In this document: one piece after another, positions 43,218-52,509 of the stretch | Layout of the letters: every line of letters starts with the position of its first letter | Position numbering within the stretch: position 1 is the stretch's first letter | Source: Paraeggerthella hominis | GTDB taxonomy: Bacteria; Actinomycetota; Coriobacteriia; Coriobacteriales; Eggerthellaceae | DNA: 64,000 bases | NCBI RefSeq assembly: GCF_021044775.1 | Contig: NZ_JAJNOQ010000001.1 | Span: 1-64,000, forward strand | Reading direction: 5' to 3' | The notes under the pieces: generated by a model | What the model was told of the DNA's origin: nothing | Seen by the model: the letters and a program-made list of their open reading frames with translations, nothing else | Database searches by the model: none | Program-made: the position numbers and the translations under genes

Positions 43218-44357
43218 ATGTACGAACTAACGCAAGAGGAGCGCATGATCCTCGCGATGGTGGACGATCTGTGCGTCGACGTCGTGTCGCAGCGTGCTGC
43301 CGATATTGACGAGGAGGACGAGTTCCCCGAGGACATCTACGAGCTGTTCGTGGAGCAGGGGCTTTTCGCGCTTGCGTACGGCGAGGAGCACGGCGGCGTC
43401 GAGGTGAGCATGCACTGCTGGGTGCGGGTGATCGAGCGCATTGCACGGGAGTCTCCGGCCGTGGCGCTGATGATCCTTATCTCGGCTATCGGGTCCGACG
43501 CGTTGGTGTTTTCCGGCACCGACGAGCAGAAGGAGTCCATCCTTCCCGCGCTGGCCGCAGGCGAAGCCAAGATCTGCTTTGCGCTGACCGAGCCCAATGC
43601 CGGCTCCGATATTTCCTCCATCGCGACAACGGCTCTGCCCGACGGGGACGGCTACGTGATCAACGGCAGCAAGATATTCATCACCAACGGCGCCGTGGGG
43701 GATTACTTCACCGTGTTCGCGCGCGTCAACGAGGACGGCGAATCGAAGCCTTCGTGCTTCATCGTGCATAAGGACACGCCGGGCCTGATCATCGGCCGCA
43801 AAGAAGACAAGATGGGGCTGCGCGGTTCCGTGACGTCGCAGCTGTTCTTCGAGAACATGCACGTGGGCCCCGAAACCGTGGTGGGCAACGTGGGCGACGG
43901 CTTCGAGATCGCTCACCACACGCTCAACCGCGGTCGCTTGGCCGTTGCCGCGCTTGCCACGGGCGTGACGGCCGCATCGCTTGCGGCGGCGGCAGCGTAC
44001 GCGAAGGACCGCATCCAATTCGGCAAGCATATCGCCGATCTACAGGCCATCCGCTTCATGCTGGCCGATATGGAAATATCCTTGGAGGCTTCGCGTCTGC
44101 TGCTCGACCAGGCGTCGTCCGCGTTCGGCGGCGACATCCAGACCATGATGAAAACCGCTTCGGTGGCCAAGGTGTACTGCTCCGAGGCGGCGGTGAAGGC
44201 GTCGGAAACGGCGGTGCAGATCTTCGGCGGCTACGGCCTGTGCAAGGACTACCCGGTCGAGCGCTATTACCGCGATGCAAAATCGTTCACCATCGTCGAG
44301 GGAACCAGCCAGGTTCAGCGTTCCCTTATTGCGAAATCGGTTCTGAAGGAGTATTAG
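43218..44357 (+). CDS. Acyl-CoA dehydrogenase (second of three), next to etfBA
   Basis: The 379-residue product is of short/medium-chain acyl-CoA dehydrogenase type: F-A-L-T-E-P-N-A-G-S-D near 122-132, F-I-T-N-G near 155, F-G-G-Y-G near 341, and catalytic Glu in I-V-E-G-T-S near 364. The ATG at 43218 follows GGAAGGGG. etfB begins about 50 bases after the stop, then etfA and an etfD-like gene, so this enzyme is the likely direct partner of the ETF. This arrangement is common in butyryl-CoA and phenylacryloyl-CoA reductase systems and in beta-oxidation; direction is not shown by sequence. Confidence 0.93.
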   Translation: MYELTQEERMILAMVDDLCVDVVSQRAADIDEEDEFPEDIYELFVEQGLFALAYGEEHGGVEVSMHCWVRVIERIARESPAVALMILISAIGSDALVFSGTDEQKESILPALAAGEAKICFALTEPNAGSDISSIATTALPDGDGYVINGSKIFITNGAVGDYFTVFARVNEDGESKPSCFIVHKDTPGLIIGRKEDKMGLRGSVTSQLFFENMHVGPETVVGNVGDGFEIAHHTLNRGRLAVAALATGVTAASLAAAAAYAKDRIQFGKHIADLQAIRFMLADMEISLEASRLLLDQASSAFGGDIQTMMKTASVAKVYCSEAAVKASETAVQIFGGYGLCKDYPVERYYRDAKSFTIVEGTSQVQRSLIAKSVLKEY

Positions 44358-44408
44358 GAAGCGTTGCGCCGCCGCATGCAGCGCGATGACTACGAAGGGG
44401 GGCTGCCC

Positions 44409-45200
44409 ATGAACGTTGCAGTCTGCATCAAGCAAACCGTCGACACCGAGGCAGAGGTGCGTGTCGATTCCGAGGGACGCGTGTCGACTGAGGGCCAGAC
44501 GCTCGTTATCGATCCGTATAGCGAGTTCGCGGTCGAGCGGGCGGTGCAGTTGAAAGAGGAGCACGGCGGGGAGGTCTTCGTCGTGTGCGTAGGCGGGGAC
44601 GAGTCGATGCCCGCCGTTCGCCATGCGCTGTCCATGGGCGCGGATGCGGGGTACCTCATCGACGACCCGGCTCTTTCCGGCGTGGACGGTGCGGCGAAGG
44701 CGCGCGTGCTGTCCGCCGCCCTTGAACGCCTGTCCGTGGATCTGGTCTTGGGCGGGTGCAAGTCGGCCGATACGTCGAGCGCACAGACCATGCCGCGCGT
44801 TGCCGAGCTTCGCGGCCTGCCGTGCGTGCAGGTGGTCACGGAGCTGACGGTTGACGTAGCGGGAGCAACGGTGCGCGCCACGCGCGAGATCGACGACGGC
44901 GTTGCCTTGGTCGACGTTGCCTTGCCCGCCGTGGTGACGGCGCAGCAGGGCCTGGCCGAGCCGCGCTATCCTAACGTTCGGTCGATCATGCAGTCGAAGA
45001 AGAAGCCCGTCACGGTGTGGACGCTTGCCGATATAGGCGTTGATCAGGCGGAAGTGGTTGAGGTGGAGCCCCGGACCCGCGTGCTGCGCTATCGCGAGAA
45101 GCCCGCTCGTCAGGGAGGGCGCATCGTCGAAGGCGAAACGACTGCCGAGGTGGTTCGCGCCACGATGGATTTGCTGGCTAGCGAAGCCAAGGTCTTGTAG
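44409..45200 (+). CDS. etfB: Electron transfer flavoprotein beta subunit
   Basis: The 263-residue product is EtfB/FixA: M-N-V-A-V-C-I-K-Q-T-V-D-T, the I-D-P-Y-S-E-F-A-V-E-R-A-V region near 37-49, and G-C-K-S-A-D near 117-122, which contacts AMP or FAD. With EtfA it forms the FAD-carrying electron carrier for acyl-CoA dehydrogenases. It is followed by etfA after 18 bases. Whether this ETF is bifurcating cannot be settled by eye, although the linked etfD-like gene argues for a quinone-linked rather than ferredoxin-linked ETF. Confidence 0.93.
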   Translation: MNVAVCIKQTVDTEAEVRVDSEGRVSTEGQTLVIDPYSEFAVERAVQLKEEHGGEVFVVCVGGDESMPAVRHALSMGADAGYLIDDPALSGVDGAAKARVLSAALERLSVDLVLGGCKSADTSSAQTMPRVAELRGLPCVQVVTELTVDVAGATVRATREIDDGVALVDVALPAVVTAQQGLAEPRYPNVRSIMQSKKKPVTVWTLADIGVDQAEVVEVEPRTRVLRYREKPARQGGRIVEGETTAEVVRATMDLLASEAKVL

Positions 45201-45218
45201 GACGAAAGGGGATCACCG

Positions 45219-46211
45219 ATGGCAGGAATCTGGGTTTACGCGGAGCCGAAAGACGGTTCGTTTCCGCGCGTGACGTTTGAAATGCTGGCAGCTGCGCGCT
45301 CGATGGCCGCCGAGGGCGATGGCAGCGTGACCGCCGTGGTTCTGGGCAGCGGGCTTGCCGATGCTTCGCTCGATTGCCTTGCCCATGCGGGTGCCGATGC
45401 GATTGCCGTGCTGGACGATGCGGCGTTGGCGACGTACACCACCGATGCGTACGCGTCGGCGCTTCAAGCGTTGGCGGAGCAGCAACGCCCCGATGCCGTG
45501 CTGTTCGCGGAGGGGGCGACGGGACTTGATCTGGCTCCCGTGCTTGCTCAGCGGCTCAATACCGGCTTTGTGGCCGATGTGGTGGCGATCGCGCGCGACG
45601 AGGAAGCGGGCTTCGCGTTCACGCGCGAGCCGTACTCGGGAAAGGTACAGGCCGACGTCGTTTTCGCAGCCGATGCGCGCCCCATGCTGGCCACCGTGCG
45701 CCCGAAGGCGTTCGAGCCCCTTGAGGCAGACGAGCAGCGGACGGCTTCCGTTGTCATGCAGCAGGTGGACGGCTTCGGCGACGTGCGCCAGACGGTGGCC
45801 GATGTGGTGCGCCGGGCGTCGGGCCGCGTGGAGCTGACCGAGGCCGATACGGTGGTGTCGGGCGGGCGCGGCACGAAGGGCGCAGAGGGATTCGCGCTGA
45901 TCGAAGAGCTTGCCGACGTGCTGGGCGCCGCGGTCGGCGCATCGCGGCCTGCGGTCGACGAGGGGTGGACCGACATCCAGTTCCAGGTTGGGCAGACGGG
46001 CAAGACCGTTGCGCCTTCGCTCTACATCGCGTGCGGCATTTCGGGTTCCATCCAGCACATGGCAGGAGCTGCGGGTTCGAAGTGCATCGTGGCGGTGAAC
46101 CGCGATCCCGAAGCGGACATCTTCAAGGTGGCCGATTACGGTATCGTGGCCGACCTGTTCGAAGCCGTTCCGCTTTTGACCGAGGCGTTCCGCGCCAGCA
46201 AGGCATCGTAG
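45219..46211 (+). CDS. etfA: Electron transfer flavoprotein alpha subunit
   Basis: The 330-residue product is EtfA/FixB. The C-terminal FAD-binding domain has V-S-G-G-R-G near 210 and the signature G-Q-T-G-K-T-V-A-P-S-L-Y-I-A-C-G-I-S-G near 259-277. It forms the heterodimer with EtfB. The next gene, the etfD-like oxidoreductase, begins 2 bases after the stop codon, so etfB-etfA-etfD are one operon and probably one electron path. Confidence 0.94.
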   Translation: MAGIWVYAEPKDGSFPRVTFEMLAAARSMAAEGDGSVTAVVLGSGLADASLDCLAHAGADAIAVLDDAALATYTTDAYASALQALAEQQRPDAVLFAEGATGLDLAPVLAQRLNTGFVADVVAIARDEEAGFAFTREPYSGKVQADVVFAADARPMLATVRPKAFEPLEADEQRTASVVMQQVDGFGDVRQTVADVVRRASGRVELTEADTVVSGGRGTKGAEGFALIEELADVLGAAVGASRPAVDEGWTDIQFQVGQTGKTVAPSLYIACGISGSIQHMAGAAGSKCIVAVNRDPEADIFKVADYGIVADLFEAVPLLTEAFRASKAS

Positions 46212-46212
46212 C

Positions 46213-48327
46213 GTGGACGCGGCGGTTCCCTCTCGCGAGGCTTTGTGGAACATCGAGGGTCCATGGATCATGTACCCGTGCTTTTTGCTGGTGCTGGCCG
46301 TAGCCGCTTACTGTTTCTGGCGGCGCTACCGCTTATGGAAGGTGGGGCTTCCGGCTGATCGGACGGACAATCCGCGCGAGCGCTTGAAAGGCGCGTTCGT
46401 CGATGCGGTCCTGCAGGCTTCGGTGCTCAAGGGGCGCGGGGCGGGCATCAAGCTGGCTCACCTGGGGATGTACGTGGGCATGGCCGTTATGGCGGTGTCC
46501 ACCGTTACCTATGCAGCTCAGGTTGACCTGGGGCTTGATATAGCAAAAGGGGATTACTACCTGTACTTTCTGGCCTTCGCCACCGACGTCGCAGGGCTTG
46601 CGTTCTGCATCGCGATGGTCGCCTGCATCGTTCGCCGCGTCTCAGGATCGAACCCTTCGCTGGATACGAAGCCGGCCGATATCGTCGTGTTGGTGTGGCT
46701 TTTGGTCATCGGCGTATCGGGCTTCTTCGTCGAAGGTCTGCGCATCGTGGGGACGAGCGATCCTTGGGCGGCGTTCTCGCCGATAGGAAACCTGTTCGCG
46801 CAGCTGTTCGCCACCTGGAGCGCAGAGCAGATCTCGTTTGTCCACCGGGTTCTCTGGTGGGGCCACATGGCCGTGGCTTTCGGCATCCTGGCGTACTGGG
46901 TGTATTCCAAACTGGCGCACGTGCTGCTGGTGCCCGCCACGGTATACTGCCGTTCCTTGGAGCCGAAGGGCACGCTGCCTTACGTCGACCTGGAGGACGA
47001 GGACCTGGAGGAATTCGGCGTTGGAAAGCTGGAGGACTTTACCTGGAAGGATCTGCTCGATGCGCAGGCGTGCGTCAGGTGCGGGCGCTGCGAGCTTATG
47101 TGTCCCGCCCATGCAAGCGGAAAGCCGCTGTCTCCGAAAGATCTCATGCAATCGCTCGATGCTCATCTGAGCGAACGCGGGCCGATCGTGCTCGCCCAGC
47201 GCAAAGCCGAGGCGGCGCAGGCGAAGGTGGCGGGTTCCGAATCGGGGTCGAAGGAGGGCGGCGCTCCGGCGGTCGCGTTCGAGCCGACCGAGCAGCAGCA
47301 GGCGGTGCTGGACAAGGTGCTGGTGGGCGATGTGATTTCTCCTGAAGCGCTTTGGTCGTGCACGACGTGCGGCGCGTGCATGGAGGCTTGCCCGGCGCTT
47401 CTGGAACACGTTCCGAAGACGGTCGGCATGCGTACGTACCAGGTGTCGATGGAAAGCGCGTTTCCCAGCGAGGCGACTTCGACGTTCCGCAGCTTGGAGA
47501 CCAACGGAAACCCGTGGGGCTTGGGATGGCAGAGCCGCTTGTCCTGGGCCGAGGGGCTGGACGTGCCGACGTTGGCCGACGTACCGGATGCCGAGTACGT
47601 GTACTGGCCCGGTTGCGCTGGGGCGTACGATGCGCGCAACCGCAAGGTGTCGCGCGCTCTGGTGGCGCTCTTGCAGCATGCCGGCGTGAGCTTCGCCGTC
47701 ATCGGAAACGAAGAGAAATGCTGCGGCGATGCCGCGCGGCGCCTGGGCAACGAGTTCGTGTACTATCAGCTGGCTACCGAGAACATCGAAACGCTCAAGG
47801 CGTACGGAGCGAAGAAGATCATCGTGCAGTGCCCTCACTGCGCGCACGTGATCGAGCGGGACTACCCGCAGCTGGGCGGCTCGTTCGAGGTGGTGCGGCA
47901 CGTCGAGCTGCTGGAGCGCCTGGTGAGAGAGGGCAAGCTGGGCTGCACCGCCGGCATGAGCTCGCGACTGCCGTTCGAGTACGTCACCTATCACGACTCG
48001 TGCTATCTGGGTCGCTATGCGGACGTGTACGAAGAGCCGCGTGCCTTGGTGACCGCCAGCGGCGCGCGTGTGGTGGAGATGGAGCGCACACGCGAACAGA
48101 GCTTCTGCTGCGGCGCGGGCGGCGGGCGCATGTGGCTCGAGGAACGCGAGGGCCAGCGCATCAACGCCATGCGAACCGACCAGGCGCTTGCTACGGGCGC
48201 GGATGCGGTGGCAACGGCGTGCCCGTTCTGCCTTGCCATGTTCGAGGACGGGTTGGCGGCACGCGACGCCGACGTTCCCGCAAGAGACGTGGCGGAGCTT
48301 CTTGCCGAGGCTCTTCGATTGATATAG
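46213..48327 (+). CDS. EtfD/EMO-type ETF:menaquinone oxidoreductase
   Basis: The 704-residue protein has an N-terminal membrane domain with about five to six helices (about 20-260, NarI-like, with histidines that could bind heme b), two 4Fe-4S motifs (C-V-R-C-G-R-C-E-L-M-C-P near 290 and C-T-T-C-G-A-C-M-E-A-C-P near 380), and two CCG domains (K-C-C-G-D near 502 and F-C-C-G-A-G-G-G near 633). This is the layout of the ETF:(methyl)menaquinone oxidoreductase family, earlier called DUF224 or FixC-like EtfD. It should pass electrons between ETF and the membrane quinone pool. A GTG at 46213 is used; an ATG at 46270 is possible. Confidence 0.9.
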   Translation: MDAAVPSREALWNIEGPWIMYPCFLLVLAVAAYCFWRRYRLWKVGLPADRTDNPRERLKGAFVDAVLQASVLKGRGAGIKLAHLGMYVGMAVMAVSTVTYAAQVDLGLDIAKGDYYLYFLAFATDVAGLAFCIAMVACIVRRVSGSNPSLDTKPADIVVLVWLLVIGVSGFFVEGLRIVGTSDPWAAFSPIGNLFAQLFATWSAEQISFVHRVLWWGHMAVAFGILAYWVYSKLAHVLLVPATVYCRSLEPKGTLPYVDLEDEDLEEFGVGKLEDFTWKDLLDAQACVRCGRCELMCPAHASGKPLSPKDLMQSLDAHLSERGPIVLAQRKAEAAQAKVAGSESGSKEGGAPAVAFEPTEQQQAVLDKVLVGDVISPEALWSCTTCGACMEACPALLEHVPKTVGMRTYQVSMESAFPSEATSTFRSLETNGNPWGLGWQSRLSWAEGLDVPTLADVPDAEYVYWPGCAGAYDARNRKVSRALVALLQHAGVSFAVIGNEEKCCGDAARRLGNEFVYYQLATENIETLKAYGAKKIIVQCPHCAHVIERDYPQLGGSFEVVRHVELLERLVREGKLGCTAGMSSRLPFEYVTYHDSCYLGRYADVYEEPRALVTASGARVVEMERTREQSFCCGAGGGRMWLEEREGQRINAMRTDQALATGADAVATACPFCLAMFEDGLAARDADVPARDVAELLAEALRLI

Positions 48328-48393
48328 CGTGTCGTCGACGCCGCCGCATTCTGCTTGCGGCGGCGTCGGGGCGTATGCGGGAAGGAGTTCGCG

Positions 48394-49230
48394 GTGAATG
48401 CGTGGCGCTCAGGAGAACTGCTGGAAGTGCCGATGGGCGAAGCGCTTTCGGAGATGCTTCGCTCGTACGTCGCGTCGGGCGCTGACCCCGCGTCCCCGCG
48501 CCTTGCCGCCACGGTGATGCTGGTGCGCGGCCCGCGCGAAGTGTTCATGTTGCGCCGCGCGAAAACCATGGCGTTCGTTCCCGATGCGGTGGTGTTTCCC
48601 GGCGGGGGAGTGGACCCTCGCGATGCCGACGAGCGCCTTCCTTGGGCGGGTCCTTCGCCTGCCGTCTGGTCTCGGCGCATGGGCGTAGACGAGGAAACGG
48701 CGCGGCGGGTGGTGACGGCGGCGGCCCGCGAGGTGTTCGAGGAGTGCGGCGTGCTGCTGGCGGGACGGGATCACGGCGCCGTGGTGGAGCAGGTGGGCAC
48801 CTCCGAATGGGCTGAAGAGCGGCAGCGTCTTGCCGAGCACGAGTCGTCGTTCGCGGAGGTTCTGCTTCGCCATGGACTTGTGCTGCGCGCCGATCTTCTA
48901 GGGTTGCGTTCCCATTGGCTGACGCCCGAATTCGAGCCGCGTCGCTACGATACGTACTTTTTCGCCGCGCTTGCTCCGCAGGGGCAGGTTCCCGATGACC
49001 GTACAAGCGAAGCGAACGGCGCTGGTTGGATTGATCCGGTCGACGCGCTGGAGAAAGGCGCTCGGGGCGAGATGCGCCTTGTGCCTCCGACGGTGTACAA
49101 CTTATCCCATCTTGCGTACGCCGAAAGCCCCGAGTCTTTCGTGGCGGGCGTCGATGGCGCTCGGCGCATCATGCTCGAGCCGTGCAAGCGCGAACCCGAA
49201 GGGGCGGTGCTGCGATGCGTGCTTCCGTAG
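48394..49230 (+). CDS. Nudix hydrolase with an insertion in the Nudix box (NUDT19-like)
   Basis: The 278-residue product has the start of a Nudix motif (V-V-F-P-G-G-G-V-D near 66-74) and its end (A-A-R-E-V-F-E-E-C-G-V near 109-119), but about 30 residues separate the parts. NUDT19-type CoA diphosphatases have such an insertion. Those enzymes split CoA and acyl-CoA to adenosine 3',5'-bisphosphate and acyl-phosphopantetheine, which would suit this island. The GTG at 48394 follows GGAAGGAG. The next gene overlaps it by 16 bases. The CoA substrate is inferred, not shown. Confidence 0.8.
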   Translation: MNAWRSGELLEVPMGEALSEMLRSYVASGADPASPRLAATVMLVRGPREVFMLRRAKTMAFVPDAVVFPGGGVDPRDADERLPWAGPSPAVWSRRMGVDEETARRVVTAAAREVFEECGVLLAGRDHGAVVEQVGTSEWAEERQRLAEHESSFAEVLLRHGLVLRADLLGLRSHWLTPEFEPRRYDTYFFAALAPQGQVPDDRTSEANGAGWIDPVDALEKGARGEMRLVPPTVYNLSHLAYAESPESFVAGVDGARRIMLEPCKREPEGAVLRCVLP

Positions 49231-50081
49231 CTGCGTGCGAGCGCGAGCTTCCCCGGCCCGCTCCGGGCACCGTGCCTGCCGATCGGGCTACGTGGCGCGG
49301 CGGGCGCTTCTCTGCGCGGGCGCGCTGCATTTTAGCCGACAATCCTTCGCCGCTCACGTACGTGGGAACCAACACCTGGGTGCTTTCGGAACCGGGTTGC
49401 ACGGGGTGCGTCGTGGTCGATCCCGGTCCTGCGCTGCCCGCGCACCTCGATGCCGTTCATGCCGCGTGTGAAGAGGACGGGCTGCGTGTTGCGGCGGTGG
49501 TCCTTACGCACGACCATTACGACCATGCCGAAGGCGCGCAGCAGTTCGCTCGGCGGGCGAAGGCGCCCCTGCTCGGGCGTCGTGCCCAGACACTTTCGGA
49601 AGGGCCTCTTGACCTGGGGGCAGATGCTCCTGCGCTCGAAGCGGTGTTTTTGCCGGGCCATTCGAAGGACTCCATCGGGCTCGTGTTTCCCAAGGATGGG
49701 TCCGTTGTGACGGGCGATCACGTGTTCCGTCAGAGCTCCACGCTCATCTGCTGGCCGGACGGCACGCTGTCCGACTACCTGGCCAGCCTGGAGTGCTTGA
49801 GGCGCATCGTTCGAACGCGGCGCATACGCGTGCTGCTGACTGCTCACGGATTGCCGATCGACGATCCCTTGGGCTTGATCGACCGGCAGACGGCGCACCG
49901 CCTGAGCCGTCTCGATCGCGTGAGGAGGATCGTCGCGGAGGGAGCGGGGTTCGATGTCGATCGTATTCTGGAAACGGTGTACGACGACGTTGACGCGCGT
50001 CTGAATCCCGCTGCGCGCGTCAACGTTCAAGCGCAGATCGCGTACTTGCAGGAAGAGGCTGCTTCCTCGACCCGTGTTTGA
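49215..50081 (+). CDS. Metallo-beta-lactamase-fold hydrolase
   Basis: The 288-residue product has the MBL zinc motif T-H-D-H-Y-D-H-A near residues 97-104, a later His in L-P-G-H-S near 152 and an Asp in T-G-D-H near 171. The C-terminal helical part resembles LACTB2-like and glyoxalase II-like proteins. It overlaps the Nudix gene by 16 bases, so the two are coupled. A thioester or CoA-related substrate is possible from context. The start is the first ATG after the overlap; the N-terminal 30 residues are low-complexity. Confidence 0.85.
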   Translation: MRASVAACERELPRPAPGTVPADRATWRGGRFSARARCILADNPSPLTYVGTNTWVLSEPGCTGCVVVDPGPALPAHLDAVHAACEEDGLRVAAVVLTHDHYDHAEGAQQFARRAKAPLLGRRAQTLSEGPLDLGADAPALEAVFLPGHSKDSIGLVFPKDGSVVTGDHVFRQSSTLICWPDGTLSDYLASLECLRRIVRTRRIRVLLTAHGLPIDDPLGLIDRQTAHRLSRLDRVRRIVAEGAGFDVDRILETVYDDVDARLNPAARVNVQAQIAYLQEEAASSTRV

Positions 50082-50152
50082 GGGCGCCCCGCATCGCCGT
50101 CATGCGATCAGGTTCGTAACGGTTGACGCGCGCTTCGGTCTTCGATAGCGCG

Positions 50153-50209
50153 AAAGGCCCCGTACCGTGGAGCTCGCACGTTGTGCGCTCCTTGGTACGG
50201 GGGCCTTTT
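50153..50209. terminator. Long bidirectional terminator
   Basis: AAAGGCCCCGTACC (50153-50166) pairs with GGTACGGGGGCC (50194-50205), followed by TTTT; an A-run precedes it for the opposite strand. It separates the converging MBL and CoA-ligase genes. Confidence 0.75.
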
Positions 50210-50240
50210 AGCTGCCTTTAGAGCCGTTTTCGAACGACCT

Positions 50241-51869
50241 TTACGCTTGCATTCGCTTGGCAAGCTCCTGTGCCAGCTCGAAGCGCTTCACCTTGCCGGT
50301 CGCCGTCTTCGGGATGGCGTCGATGTACTCCATGCGCTCGGGCCACAGGCGCTTTGCGACATGGCGCTCGGCCAGGTAGGCCGTCACGTCTGCCACGGTG
50401 GGACGGCGGTCGTCGGTGGGCACGGCAAAGGTGCAGATGCGTTCGCCAAGGCGTTCGTCGGGCATGCCGATGGTGGCCGTTTCGCCGATGCCGGGGCAGC
50501 CGATCAGGTCGTCGTCGATCTCGCGAGCGCAAATGTTCTCGCCGCCGCGGATGATGATCTCCTTCTTGCGACCGTTGATGCGGATGCGTCCCTGTTCGTC
50601 CATGTATCCCAAATCGCCGCTGTAGAACCAGCCGTCGTCGTCCAAGGCGCGGGCGGTGCGCTCGGGCGCGTTGAGGTAGCCGACGAACTGATGGGGCCCA
50701 CGCGAAATCTCCTCGCCTTGCTCTCCCAAGGGCACGTCGTTGCGGTCCATGTCCACGATGCGCACTTCGATGCCGGGGAAGGGCGTTCCCGACCACGACC
50801 CGTTCCATTCGCGGCAAGCCGCAGGCGGAACGAAGATGTGCGGGCAGCTTTCCGTGGAACCGTAGACCTCGCAGAGCATGACGCCGTGGTTGGCGGCGCA
50901 CTGCACGAGCGAACCGGGAACCGGAGCGCCTCCGCACAGGAACAGCTCGAGCGTTTCGATCTGCGGGCCGCCTTCGTGCTCGATGCACTTGAGCATGTCG
51001 TAGATGAACGGCGTTGCGCCCATCGACCACGTACACTTCTCGCGGTTCATCTGCTCGATGGCCTGAGCAGGGCGGAAATCCTGCTGCAGCACCGTGCGCC
51101 CGCCCAGGATCATGGGGGAGATAAGGCCGTGGTAGAAGCCGGTGGCGTGGTTGAGCGGGGAGGCCATGAACATGACGTCGTCCGAAGTGCGCTCGGTGCC
51201 CTTCACGAAAGAGCTTTCCGAGAAGATAAGGTTGTTGTGCGTGAACAGAACCGCTTTGGGCTTGCCCGTGGTCCCCGAGGTGGACAGGATGCACGCGATG
51301 TCGTCGGACGTGATGGCCGGCCGCTTCGACAAAGGCTCGTACTGCGAGCAGATCTCGCTCAAGGCAGGCAGATCGGAATGCTTGGGCTCCACTTTGTCGA
51401 CAAGCGCCACCGGGCCGAGCGAGGGGATCTGGTCGACGATGCTCAGGATCTGCTGCTCGAAATCAACCTTGCCGGCCCTCGTCGGGCAGATGAACGCCTT
51501 CGATTCGACAAGGTTCATGCCGTACACCAGGTCGGCGTCGTTGAAGTTGCGGGGCAGCGGATGCATGACCGCACCTGCCTTGAGCGCCGCTACGTAGACG
51601 ATGCAGAATTCCGCCCAGGTGGGCATTTGGAACGTCACGACGTCTCCGGGCTGCACACCCTGTTCGACCAGCCATGCGGCCAGACGCGATGCTTTGTCGT
51701 CAATCTCCCCGTACGTGTAGCGCGAGCCCTGGTCGTCGCACACGTATTCGCGTTCCGGATGGCTGGCCACCCGCTCGCTCCAAAGATCCCCCAGTGTCTT
51801 CTCGGTCCAATACCCCTGCTCGTAGTAGTGCCGCTTGCGATCCTCGTTGATTTTTAGATCGGTTATCAT
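50241..51869 (-). CDS. AMP-forming acyl-CoA synthetase, FadK-like
   Basis: The 542-residue product is an ANL-superfamily CoA ligase: S-T-S-G-T-T-G-K-P-K-A-V near 193-204 (P-loop), Y-G-S-T-E-S near 331, Y-S-G-D-L near 426, G-R-K-K-E near 444 and a catalytic Lys in T-A-T-G-K-V-K-R near 525. The overall sequence closely follows the E. coli FadK pattern (short/medium-chain acids under anaerobic conditions) and cyclohexane- or aryl-carboxylate ligases. It would activate a carboxylate with ATP and CoA. It diverges from the crotonase gene; the 640-base gap between them holds the sites at 52116-52158 and 52380-52400. Confidence 0.92.
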   Translation of the reverse strand: MITDLKINEDRKRHYYEQGYWTEKTLGDLWSERVASHPEREYVCDDQGSRYTYGEIDDKASRLAAWLVEQGVQPGDVVTFQMPTWAEFCIVYVAALKAGAVMHPLPRNFNDADLVYGMNLVESKAFICPTRAGKVDFEQQILSIVDQIPSLGPVALVDKVEPKHSDLPALSEICSQYEPLSKRPAITSDDIACILSTSGTTGKPKAVLFTHNNLIFSESSFVKGTERTSDDVMFMASPLNHATGFYHGLISPMILGGRTVLQQDFRPAQAIEQMNREKCTWSMGATPFIYDMLKCIEHEGGPQIETLELFLCGGAPVPGSLVQCAANHGVMLCEVYGSTESCPHIFVPPAACREWNGSWSGTPFPGIEVRIVDMDRNDVPLGEQGEEISRGPHQFVGYLNAPERTARALDDDGWFYSGDLGYMDEQGRIRINGRKKEIIIRGGENICAREIDDDLIGCPGIGETATIGMPDERLGERICTFAVPTDDRRPTVADVTAYLAERHVAKRLWPERMEYIDAIPKTATGKVKRFELAQELAKRMQA

Positions 51870-52115
51870 GCCCCTGATGTCCTCTCCTGATCGACTTTTG
51901 CCCGCCTATGCCCTTGAACTGTCGATGCGTTTTGCAGCAAAGCGGGTTGAAGCTGGTTCAGTGCCGATGGTGTATGACTTGCCTGTGCGGGGTGGCCTCC
52001 TCGTGTTCGAGATGCGGACTGCGATGCCGCGCTTGTGCGGCCTTTTGCATGGATCATGTGCGTTGCGGCCATTGTATGATGCTGAAGGTATGATTTGTCG
52101 GTGAAATGCTTCGGG

Positions 52116-52158
52116 ACCTATCGGTAGTTCCTATGAAACGATAGGGAGCGCCTATAAT
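52116..52158 (+). promoter_or_regulatory. Shared motif ACCTATC/TAGTTC/ATGAAAC with -10 box
   Basis: ACCTATC (52116-52122), TAGTTC (52125-52130) and ATGAAAC (52133-52139) recur in the same order and almost the same spacing at 62163-62187, next to the LuxR gene. Here CCTATCG and CGATAGG (52139-52145) also form an inverted repeat, and TATAAT lies at 52153-52158. The site is in the 640-base divergent gap 51870-52509; no gene is seen in that gap. Confidence 0.5.
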
Positions 52159-52379
52159 CCCAGGCGAGCGGTGCGAGCGTCCGGTTAGCGGCGGGGCCTG
52201 CCAGCAGGGCGGCGGGCGGCATGGACGCGCCCGCGATTGAGAACGAGCCCGATTCGGCCGACGTGATGCGTGCTGTGGCAATGCGGGAAGAGCAGGCGCC
52301 CGACCGCTTTCGTCGGCAGATCCCCTTTAGATTCCGGTCATTATTTGAAATGTGTTACCAATAGGGCTTCCAAAATCAA

Positions 52380-52400
52380 CAATACTATTGAATTGTCCGT
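52380..52400 (+). promoter_or_regulatory. AATTGTCC motif upstream of the crotonase gene
   Basis: The 8-base core AATTGTCC (52391-52398) and part of its left flank match the sites at 55780-55812 (minus strand) and 57467-57478. It lies about 110 bases before the ATG at 52510. Confidence 0.4.
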
Positions 52401-52509
52401 GGTGTATGCCGGGGTAGCATGTGACTATAGTACCAGCCTGTGTGCGTTAAAAAAATCGTATGGATCAAAACGTAAAAATGAGGAACACAGGGAAAGGGGC
52501 TTGAAACCA

